This document shows, one piece after another, positions 1 to 5,354 of a DNA stretch of 5,354 nt. This DNA is from Ruminococcus sp. (GTDB lineage Bacteria; Bacillota; Clostridia; Oscillospirales; Acutalibacteraceae). The DNA is taken from assembly GCA_017502425.1 (NCBI GenBank), contig JAFVVB010000070.1, positions 1 to 5,354 of the forward strand. Reading direction: 5' to 3'. Below the pieces are notes generated by a model. The model was not told where the DNA came from and did no database searches. It was given only the letters and a program-made list of their open reading frames with translations. Position 1 is the first letter of the stretch; each line of letters opens with the position of its first letter. The translations under genes and the position numbers were made by a program.

Positions 1-36
1 GTCCATAATGCTGATTATTCCATCACCACCGGTATC
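1..36 (-). other. First calcium loop of a type I-like dockerin, truncated by window edge
   Basis: Residues 804-815 of the left protease read DTGGDGIISIMD. This matches the 12-residue dockerin calcium loop with D at 1, D at 5, S at 9 and D at 12, followed in family members by a helix that lies outside the window. Position 3, normally Asn or Asp, is Gly806. Dockerins bind cohesin modules of scaffoldins and so place enzymes in cellulosome-like complexes. The second loop cannot be seen, so the call rests on half a domain plus its expected place at the C-terminus of a multimodular secreted enzyme. Confidence 0.75.
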
Positions 37-2445
37 GCCGATTATTCTATCACATACTTTGAATTTTATGACTTTCTCTTCGCGTATCTGCTTAGCATCG
101 ACTGAATATGCAAACAGAGTATACTCTCCCGCCTGCGAAGGTGTGAACGTTAATCGGGTCGTAGATGTCGCATCTGATTCGTTGTAAGAAGTACTATACA
201 CTGCACGATTGAGTACTTCTACACCTTTACTGTTCTTTATTGAAAAATAAGTAAGAGGAAACTCCGCTTGTGAAAAGCTCTCAAAAGCCGTTACACTCTC
301 AAAGATTAGCGGTTTTGAAACAAGACCATTTTCTTTATTTGGTGTGATAGTGTCAAGCTTGAATGTATAATTTTTAAATTCAAACTCTTTTGTCATAGTT
401 GCCGTTTCGTTAGCACGATCTATCACTTTTACTGTGATTCTATGTCTACCTTCACTTTTGAAGTAACACGTCTGATTGTTAAGTGTATGATAATAATCAT
501 AAACGGTTTTAACACCTGTATCGAGATTTTCTACTGTATATACATATCCATACGGGCCGTATCCACCGCTTACATCGATATCAAAGTGTAACACCTTTGA
601 TAAATCGTAGGCATTAATATCATTTGTTACATTAAAATCATTAATTACCACTTTTTCACGCTGGTTTTTCGTATAGTAGTTGTTTACTCCTTTACTTGCT
701 GTATAGTATTCACCATTGTTATCATCAACGTTTCCGTTTTTATCGCTGAAATAAAGCGTTACATCCTCAGATACATCCTCAAACACATGTATGTACTGAT
801 ATCCTTTCTCTGCGTCGCTCTCTTTCATAGCAACCTCTTTGAAATCACCGTCTGAGACTTTGTAGTGCAGAATAGGGTTATCATATCCAATATAGCATAT
901 TGATGTAGTACCTGTTTTTATCGGTGCTCTATATTCAGAACCGTCTAATGACACCGGAAATTCGTTATTGATTTTATACTCTTCTCCTGTATATTCGTTA
1001 ACAATAGTAACATCTTTAACTATTAGCGGTTTGTCATCTTTTTTGTTATCTGAAGCGATTATACTAAAATCATAGGAGTCAAAATTATCCCCATTCAGCT
1101 CAGGCACCATATTTTTTAGTCTATACAAAAACGTTGCTGTGCTCGCATTTTCTGTACCATCAAAACCGACCGCTACTGAATCTTCTTTATGACGAACACC
1201 CTCTAAAAAACTGCCGCTATATGTTTTGGTGCCATTTGTTGCAGTAAAATCGAACGCAAACTGAGTGCGGTCAGCCGTGTTTACAGTAAATTTAACGTAG
1301 ATTTCCGGTTGCACCTCTGTGTTTACTTCAAAATAGCGAAAACCAATAAGACAAGGATTTCTACCTTCCGGATTGTTACCACCTTCTACAACAGAAACCT
1401 TATTCATAGCATCATATGCAACCCATATAAAACCATTGTTGGCATAAGTTTCGCCGTGTGAATTAACAACCTTGAACGCACCCATTTCGCCTGCATCAAC
1501 CTTATCGTTATCATTGATATCACACCAAAGGTCGTCGTTATAACCAACAACAGTCATCGAGTGAAGTCCTTTTCTGCCATCAACGTATCTTACGTACGCT
1601 TCGCCCTCAAACTTATCGTTTTCAGGAAGATCAGGGTTTGCTTTTAATTTAGCATTAACATGACTTGTGAAATAAGTGTCGACGTTGAGTAGTTTTCCGT
1701 TTGCCAATTTATTCTTTATCGGAATCAGGTCGGTGTCATCGGCTGAAGTTATTTGAGTATTTTCGTAACCAAGTGCACCGTAATCACTATCATTGGATCC
1801 CCATTCTGATATACGATTGTTCATAGCTTCACGCCAGATTTCAGTATCAAAACACCAGTTGTAGCAATCGATTCCGTTATATGGAACACTACTAAAGCTT
1901 GGACAACCCGTATCTATCATAAAATTCATAGTGGTATAATCTCTGGAACCATTCTTTCTTACATTAGTAAAATTATAAACCCACTGTGAGGAAAACGTAT
2001 TATCTCTAGTGGTTTTAATACCACGGGCTTTATTGTATTCGTAAGTAAATTGATAATGGATCATTGCAGCTGAAACACATCCACCCATCTGACGCTGACC
2101 TGCAAATCCTACAACACCCTGTTTAAATATATATGGGAAGTACACAGAATCGCTGTTGTCAACTGATGATGGAAGTGTTGACGAAGAAAGTGGTGCAATA
2201 TCTTTTTTGCTGTATCCGATGTTGTTTTCTGATTCTGATGAGTATGAAACTTCATCAACATCTTCGACAAGGCATCCGTTACAACAATATTCATCATCAA
2301 TTGGTTCGATTGACTCTGCAGGTTTCACAGTATCTTCGAATTGCGAGTTTTCGGTATTCAATGCACTTGCAATTATCGCAGCATCTGAAACCAGAAGGAT
2401 AATAACAACGAGTATCGCTGAAAATAATCGTTTTATCTTCAACAT
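1..2445 (-). CDS. Secreted C1A (papain-like) cysteine protease paralogue with CBM25-like module, Ig-like repeats and C-terminal dockerin; 3' end cut off by window
   Basis: Open from an ATG at 2445 (GGAGGGA seven bases upstream) through base 1, giving 815 residues. Residues 1-28 are a signal peptide with probable cleavage after ASA. Residues 29-100 are a pro-region with an unusual CCNGC (C54, C55, C58), ending in LPSSVDNS. Residues about 102-352 are the peptidase: candidate oxyanion Gln Q117 (or Q109), nucleophile C123 in QMGGCVSAA, H295 in GLHSMTVVGYND, N328 in VVNSHG. An EF-hand-like loop lies at 309-320. A beta-rich module (about 368-500), a CBM25-like module (about 508-594) and two Ig-like repeats (about 598-690 and 692-797) follow, then the start of a dockerin (804 on). 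Catalytic Cys, His and Asn are present, but both conserved tryptophans are replaced (A126, H330) and about eight residues are inserted before C123, so activity or specificity may be altered. The dockerin implies attachment to a cohesin scaffold outside the cell. C1A family is secure; substrate is unknown. Confidence 0.93.
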   Translation of the reverse strand, partial: MLKIKRLFSAILVVIILLVSDAAIIASALNTENSQFEDTVKPAESIEPIDDEYCCNGCLVEDVDEVSYSSESENNIGYSKKDIAPLSSSTLPSSVDNSDSVYFPYIFKQGVVGFAGQRQMGGCVSAAMIHYQFTYEYNKARGIKTTRDNTFSSQWVYNFTNVRKNGSRDYTTMNFMIDTGCPSFSSVPYNGIDCYNWCFDTEIWREAMNNRISEWGSNDSDYGALGYENTQITSADDTDLIPIKNKLANGKLLNVDTYFTSHVNAKLKANPDLPENDKFEGEAYVRYVDGRKGLHSMTVVGYNDDLWCDINDNDKVDAGEMGAFKVVNSHGETYANNGFIWVAYDAMNKVSVVEGGNNPEGRNPCLIGFRYFEVNTEVQPEIYVKFTVNTADRTQFAFDFTATNGTKTYSGSFLEGVRHKEDSVAVGFDGTENASTATFLYRLKNMVPELNGDNFDSYDFSIIASDNKKDDKPLIVKDVTIVNEYTGEEYKINNEFPVSLDGSEYRAPIKTGTTSICYIGYDNPILHYKVSDGDFKEVAMKESDAEKGYQYIHVFEDVSEDVTLYFSDKNGNVDDNNGEYYTASKGVNNYYTKNQREKVVINDFNVTNDINAYDLSKVLHFDIDVSGGYGPYGYVYTVENLDTGVKTVYDYYHTLNNQTCYFKSEGRHRITVKVIDRANETATMTKEFEFKNYTFKLDTITPNKENGLVSKPLIFESVTAFESFSQAEFPLTYFSIKNSKGVEVLNRAVYSTSYNESDATSTTRLTFTPSQAGEYTLFAYSVDAKQIREEKVIKFKVCDRIIGDTGGDGIISIMD
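664..924 (-). other. CBM25-like beta-sandwich module in the left protease
   Basis: Residues about 508-594. The order of motifs resembles CBM25 starch-binding modules: an edge strand followed by YDNPILHYKV, a short DGDFKEV turn, a strand ending in YFSD, then GNVDDNNGEYYTASKG. CBM25 members usually have a W in the turn (GxWT) and in GNWDNN; here these are F535 and V573, so carbohydrate binding is doubtful. A collinear copy lies in the right-hand protease. The fold assignment is by motif resemblance only. Confidence 0.5.
1486..1521 (-). other. EF-hand-like calcium-binding loop inside the peptidase domain (left protease)
   Basis: Residues 309-320 read DINDNDKVDAGE, with ligand-type side chains at loop positions 1 (D309), 3 (N311), 5 (N313), 9 (D317) and 12 (E320), and the usual hydrophobic residue at position 8 (V316). 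It sits between the catalytic-His strand (GYND) and the catalytic-Asn strand (FKVVNS), so bound calcium would be expected to steady the active site. The same loop occurs at the same place in the right-hand protease. Confidence 0.75.
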
Positions 2446-2505
2446 AATAATCCCTCCAAAAATATTTAATAGTAGAGATAAAGCATATACACTTATCTTA
2501 ATATA

Positions 2506-2535
2506 ATCATAACATCAGAAAACTGCCTTTGTCTA
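2506..2535 (-). promoter_or_regulatory. Predicted sigma-A promoter of the left protease gene
   Basis: On the minus strand, a -35 box TAGACA (2530-2535, 5 of 6 match to TTGACA) is followed after 18 bases by TATGAT (2506-2511, 5 of 6). The -10 is preceded by TGT, forming an extended -10 element. Transcription would start near 2499 and give a leader of about 54 bases before the ATG at 2445. The leader shows no obvious riboswitch or attenuator. Confidence 0.6.
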
Positions 2536-2675
2536 TTCGCTTAGTTCACATAAATATAGCACTATAATTAGCAATAATATATATCGCTATTTTGCACAAA
2601 TAATGTGTAGTTTTTTTGAATCTGATAGCAAAAGTTTAACAAAAGACATATTTAACACCATCCTATACTCTCGCT

Positions 2676-2692
2676 TTGTTGAACATTAACAA
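2676..2692. repeat. Short inverted repeat, possible operator
   Basis: TTGTTGA and TTAACAA flank a 3-base centre, pairing at 6 of 7 positions plus one G-T. The repeat lies 17 bases beyond a perfect minus-strand TTGACA (2710-2715), where a -10 would fall; the best hexamers there are poor (TTGTTA at 17-base spacing, TATTGT at 15). It could be the operator of a weak second promoter, but in DNA this AT-rich it could also be chance. Confidence 0.25.
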
Positions 2693-2791
2693 TAGAGCAC
2701 TATACTTTATGTCAAAAGTCACAAACGAAGTAAATAATTGCTGTTAAACATCACTTCATTAGATTTAACATCTATTTTGAGAGAAAGGTAA

Positions 2792-3262
2792 TTACTCACC
2801 TAAAAGTAATTTCTTGAATTCGTCACGGGACATATATGTGCATTCGATATAATCATCCGTCACGCCTGTTTCTTTAAGTTCTTCTACATACTCTTCATCC
2901 ATTTTGCTAAAATCATATCCGATAAATGCGTTGTCGTATTCAAACGCTACTTTATACCATATATCGTGCTTTGAATTTTTCTGGTCTTCTAAAAAGACAG
3001 AATACACTTCCTTTTCAGATACAATATATAGTATATCGTCATGATGCGTCTGAGAGTAATGTATAGCATCAGTTAGTTTCAAAAATCTATCCTCGTCTTC
3101 TACTGAATTTATGGTAGTAATAACCTTTTGGGTATCATAATCCGAAACAATAATATCAACACCTTTTTCTTTGCATGATGTACACAACAGAAGAATAAAA
3201 AGTGATGCTATTAACACTCTCACAAAACTTAATTCCACTTTTGTTTTTGAATTACTATTCAT
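2792..3262 (-). CDS. Small predicted lipoprotein, family not recognised
   Basis: 156 residues, complete. The n-region has basic residues (K6, K8, R15), the hydrophobic core is about V16-L26, and a lipobox-like LCTSC places the lipidated cysteine at C30, so the mature protein should be anchored on the outer face of the membrane. The mature part is about 127 residues, rich in acidic residues, with alternating beta-like strands (VDIIVSD, DILYIVSEKEVYSVFL, IWYKVAFEY) and one further cysteine (C141). An in-frame ATG at 3331 would add 23 residues, but it lacks a good ribosome binding site and would put the signal sequence internally, so 3262 is chosen. The gene lies between two secreted cysteine proteases, on the strand of the left one and 346 bases upstream of it. 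I see no cystatin QxVxG or chagasin NPTTG motif, so an inhibitor role is speculation. Confidence 0.85.
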   Translation of the reverse strand: MNSNSKTKVELSFVRVLIASLFILLLCTSCKEKGVDIIVSDYDTQKVITTINSVEDEDRFLKLTDAIHYSQTHHDDILYIVSEKEVYSVFLEDQKNSKHDIWYKVAFEYDNAFIGYDFSKMDEEYVEELKETGVTDDYIECTYMSRDEFKKLLLGE

Positions 3263-3267
3263 ATAAT

Positions 3268-3275
3268 ACCTCCTA
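3268..3275 (-). promoter_or_regulatory. Ribosome binding site fixing the lipoprotein start
   Basis: On the minus strand this reads TAGGAGGT, nearly the full anti-Shine-Dalgarno complement, ending five bases before the ATG at 3262-3260. It decides the start against the upstream in-frame ATG at 3331. Confidence 0.85.
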
Positions 3276-3363
3276 CAATAATTTACTGAAAAACATATAA
3301 TTCCTTTCACTAATAAAACGTTACATAACAATAAAGAGTTTCACAAAAACTGATTATTTAAAA

Positions 3364-3392
3364 ATTATAGTACAATTCCTCATGTTAATTAA
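3364..3392 (-). promoter_or_regulatory. Candidate promoter of the lipoprotein gene
   Basis: A perfect minus-strand TATAAT lies at 3364-3369. A weak -35 (TTAATT, 3387-3392, 3 of 6) sits 17 bases upstream of it. Transcription would begin near 3357 and leave a leader of about 95 bases. The -35 is poor, so this is tentative; it sits only 19 bases from the -35 of the oppositely directed protease promoter. Confidence 0.4.
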
Positions 3393-3411
3393 AAAACTAA
3401 CTAAAAACAGC

Positions 3412-3440
3412 TTGAATATATATACACTGATTGATATAAT
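3412..3440 (+). promoter_or_regulatory. Predicted strong sigma-A promoter of the right protease gene
   Basis: The -35 box TTGAAT (3412-3417) is separated by exactly 17 bases from a perfect TATAAT (3435-3440), which also carries the extended -10 TGA just upstream. The start would be near 3447, giving a leader of about 30 bases that contains GGAGGA (3465-3470) six bases before the ATG. This is the best promoter in the window and has no visible operator. Confidence 0.75.
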
Positions 3441-3476
3441 TTAAACTATATTCCTTAATACATCGGAGGACAAAAT

Positions 3477-5354
3477 ATGAAACCACGCTTTATTAAATTA
3501 TGTTCAATAACTCTCATACTAACGATTATAGTTACATCGTTTTGTACTTTAAATATAAGCGCCACAGAAATCGATGGTTCTTTTGAACATAAACCATATA
3601 TGCAATCTTTATTCGCTAAAACAGAAGATATAAATGGCGTACATTTTTACGGTGCCACAGGTGATACTCCTGTTGATAAAGCCTCTATGCCTGACGATAT
3701 AGAAGTTATCGATTCGCTCGATGAATATATCAAATATATAAACGATAATCAAACAAGCAAAAAAGACATAGCTACTCTCAGCGCATCAAATCTTCCTGAT
3801 AGCGTTGATAATAGCCAAAGTAAGTTTTTTCCTGCTATCGGAAATCAGGGTACGCTCGGCTCGTGCACATCATGGGCACAGGTTTACTATCAGTTCACCT
3901 ATACAATGAACAAAGAAATGAACGTGGCTACAACACCGGATAACACTTTTTCTCCACAATGGGCGTATAATCTGGTAGCAGGCACTGGCGATATGATAGG
4001 TCCTTACTACAACACATATGCCTTTATGAAAAAACAAGGCAACGTATTTTTAAATCAGGTACCATATGACTTTAATATTACTTCATTCAGTCCAACTGAA
4101 GATATATGGAAAACTTCTATAAAATACAGAATCAAAGATTACCAGAATTTCAATAATATCGGACTTGAGGACTCTAGGATAACAACTGCTAATGACGAAG
4201 ATCTGACACTCATAAAAACAGCTTTGAATAATGGCGATGTGCTCGCTTATTCTACATGCATTTACAGTTGGCAAACTACAAGTATTAAGACAAAATCTGA
4301 AATAAGCGAAAACAATAAATTCAAGGGGCAATATGCAGTAACATCACAGATTGGCGAAAACGGACCTCACCGTATGACTCTGGTAGGATATAACGACAAC
4401 ATATGGATTGATGTAAACAATAACAACGCTGTTGATAACGGCGAAATGGGTGCTTTTAAAATTGCAAACTCGTGGGGTAGCAACTACGGAAATAACGGCT
4501 TTATGTGGATAGCATATGATGCTCTGAATAAAGAATCGTGTGTTGATGGTACTACAAACGACGATTCACGACGCGCTATTTTTGAAAACATTTCCAGAAT
4601 CGAAGTATATCCGTATAACACAGGAACTGACCTATATCTTAGATACACTTTAAACACTTGTGATAGAACCCAGTGTAGAGTTTATCTTGATGCTGAAAAA
4701 GATGGCACTATCTACTCGACTCCTGCGTATTCAAACGAATACGGCGGTTCAAAGCTGGCATATGACGGCTCAACAAATGCGACTGATGCTACTATGGTAC
4801 TGCTCTTAAGTAACGCAGTAGAAGGTATCACCGCAGATAATCTTAACGAATACACATGGCGTGTGCGATTTGAAGATACTTCAGAAGATGGTAATATATA
4901 TACAATTAAAAACGCTGAAATAATAAGCGAAAAAGACAACAAAGTATACAGACCAAAAGATGTGTATCCTATCACCCTCGACGGCAATAGTAAAGAAGTA
5001 ATGTTGGCAGAAGATAATCTCAATCACGCTGTCATTTATTACAGAGGATACGATGACCCAATGCTCAGCTATAAAGTCGGAAACGGAAATTTCACAACAG
5101 ATGTTGAACTAATCCACAATGCCGAAAGACGTGGTTACACGCATAAATACGTTATTGATCTGGGTAGTAGTGACAGCGCAACTGTGTATTTTTCTGATAG
5201 TAAAGGAAACACCGACAATAACTCAGGAAAGTATTTTAAAGCAACTGATGGTCTCAACTACTTTGTCACAGAAAACGTCGGTACACCCGTTTCTTTATCG
5301 ATAGAAAATAATATTAATAATCTTGCTGACGTTGACCAGTACGGAACATTTGAA
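3477..5354 (+). CDS. Secreted C1A (papain-like) cysteine protease with calcium loop and CBM25-like module; 3' end cut off by window
   Basis: Open from the ATG at 3477 to the last base, 626 residues. Residues 1-29 are a signal peptide with probable cleavage after ISA. Residues 30-112 form a pro-region ending in LPDSVDNS. The peptidase spans about 117-355: oxyanion Q124 and nucleophile C130 in NQGTLGSCTSWA, H298 in GPHRMTLVGYND, and N331 in KIANSWGSNYG, the complete C1A set. An EF-hand-like loop lies at 312-323. A beta-rich module follows (about 370-500, with LRYTLNTCDRTQ and LAYDGSTNATDATM), then a CBM25-like module (about 516-600) and the start of an Ig-like repeat. The order matches the left-hand protease, so the two are paralogues by duplication; this one looks fully catalytic. 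Whether it also ends in a dockerin is not visible. It should act outside the cell on proteins; substrate unknown. Transcribed from its own strong promoter, divergent from the lipoprotein gene. Confidence 0.95.
   Translation, partial: MKPRFIKLCSITLILTIIVTSFCTLNISATEIDGSFEHKPYMQSLFAKTEDINGVHFYGATGDTPVDKASMPDDIEVIDSLDEYIKYINDNQTSKKDIATLSASNLPDSVDNSQSKFFPAIGNQGTLGSCTSWAQVYYQFTYTMNKEMNVATTPDNTFSPQWAYNLVAGTGDMIGPYYNTYAFMKKQGNVFLNQVPYDFNITSFSPTEDIWKTSIKYRIKDYQNFNNIGLEDSRITTANDEDLTLIKTALNNGDVLAYSTCIYSWQTTSIKTKSEISENNKFKGQYAVTSQIGENGPHRMTLVGYNDNIWIDVNNNNAVDNGEMGAFKIANSWGSNYGNNGFMWIAYDALNKESCVDGTTNDDSRRAIFENISRIEVYPYNTGTDLYLRYTLNTCDRTQCRVYLDAEKDGTIYSTPAYSNEYGGSKLAYDGSTNATDATMVLLLSNAVEGITADNLNEYTWRVRFEDTSEDGNIYTIKNAEIISEKDNKVYRPKDVYPITLDGNSKEVMLAEDNLNHAVIYYRGYDDPMLSYKVGNGNFTTDVELIHNAERRGYTHKYVIDLGSSDSATVYFSDSKGNTDNNSGKYFKATDGLNYFVTENVGTPVSLSIENNINNLADVDQYGTFE
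4410..4445 (+). other. EF-hand-like calcium-binding loop inside the peptidase domain (right protease)
   Basis: Residues 312-323 read DVNNNNAVDNGE, with ligand positions D312, N314, N316, D320 and E323 and hydrophobic V319 at position 8. It lies between the catalytic His298 and Asn331 strands, exactly as in the paralogue. The inference is a structural calcium site needed for folding or stability outside the cell. Confidence 0.75.
5022..5276 (+). other. CBM25-like beta-sandwich module in the right protease
   Basis: Residues about 516-600 show the CBM25-like run AVIYYRGYDDPMLSYKVG, then GNGNFTTDVEL, HKYVIDLGSSDSATVYFSD and GNTDNNSGKYFKATDG. The tryptophans typical of starch-binding members are F539 and T579 here. 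Collinear with the module in the left protease. Family call is by motif order only; a binding role is unproven. Confidence 0.5.

Larger units (their letters stand above)
2446..2791. other. AT-rich intergenic spacer between lipoprotein gene and left protease gene
   Basis: No convincing gene lies in these 346 bases. The spacer holds the ribosome binding site (2451-2457, GGAGGGA on the minus strand) and promoter of the left protease, a 17-base inverted repeat at 2676-2692, a perfect minus-strand TTGACA at 2710-2715 and several scattered TTAACA words. I see no strong rho-independent terminator after the lipoprotein stop at 2792, so readthrough into the protease gene is possible. The longest small frame with an ATG on the minus strand (2587-2649, 20 residues) has only a weak ribosome binding site. 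Confidence 0.7.

Noticed and set aside
2109..2506. Overlapping open frames on both strands (for example 2156-2506 and 2133-2402 plus, 2109-2300 minus)
   Set aside because: They lie over the pro-region and signal peptide of the left protease in other frames, have low-complexity translations and no ribosome binding site.
2592..2617. Terminator-like hairpin (TTGCACA / TGTGTAG) followed by seven T on the plus strand
   Set aside because: The stem is short with two G-T pairs, and no plus-strand gene ends upstream of it.
2587..2649. Minus-strand 20-residue frame in the spacer starting MSFVKLLL
   Set aside because: Too short, weak ribosome binding site and no support from motifs.
2636..2770. Scattered TTAACA words (near 2636, 2652, 2686, 2765) suggestive of a regulator array
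   Set aside because: Spacing and orientation are irregular and the region is very AT-rich, so chance is the simpler account.
3263..3331. Upstream in-frame ATG at 3331 extending the lipoprotein by 23 residues
   Set aside because: The near-perfect ribosome binding site at 3268-3275 and the signal-sequence layout both point to the ATG at 3262.
4083..4331. Minus-strand frame of 82 residues inside the right protease
   Set aside because: It is antisense to the conserved C1A domain, with no ribosome binding site or recognisable domain.
4712..5023. Minus-strand frame of 103 residues, rich in Ser and Leu
   Set aside because: Its composition is what antisense of the beta-module coding frame produces; the plus-strand frame has clear homology to the paralogue.
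5119..5304. Plus-strand frame of 61 residues
   Set aside because: It is out of frame within the CBM25-like module, whose own frame is conserved with the left protease.

Overview
The window looks like AT-rich chromosomal DNA from a Gram-positive, probably rumen or gut, anaerobe of the Ruminococcus type (Oscillospiraceae). The grounds are strong GGAGG-type ribosome binding sites, Firmicutes-style signal peptides, a lipobox protein, a dockerin beginning with the GDGxIxIMD pattern common in ruminococci, and large secreted papain-like proteases followed by beta-sandwich modules. The genus is an inference; no rRNA or other marker is present.

Layout: (1) Bases 1-2445, minus strand: the first 815 residues of a secreted C1A (papain-like) cysteine protease paralogue. 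It carries several accessory modules and a dockerin cut off by the window edge. (2) Bases 2446-2791: an AT-rich 346-base spacer with a good sigma-A promoter for that gene and a small inverted repeat. (3) Bases 2792-3262, minus strand: a complete 156-residue predicted lipoprotein of unknown family. (4) Bases 3263-3476: a divergent promoter region, with an excellent extended -10 promoter reading right and a weaker candidate reading left. (5) Bases 3477-5354, plus strand: the first 626 residues of a second secreted C1A protease, cut off by the right edge.

The two proteases are collinear paralogues. Both have a signal peptide, a short pro-region ending in a shared KKDIA..LS...LP.SVDNS segment, a C1A catalytic domain with an EF-hand-like calcium loop between the catalytic His and Asn, a beta-rich module, a CBM25-like module, and Ig-like repeats. 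The right-hand copy has textbook catalytic motifs (Q124, C130, H298, N331 with NSWG). The left-hand copy keeps Cys, His and Asn but has about eight extra residues beside the oxyanion Gln. It has also lost both conserved tryptophans (CTSWA to CVSAA, NSWG to NSHG). The locus therefore pairs a conventional protease with a diverged, dockerin-tagged relative, with a small surface lipoprotein between them. Export and, for at least one copy, docking onto a cohesin scaffold are the best-supported shared theme. Substrate and any role for the lipoprotein are not shown by the sequence.
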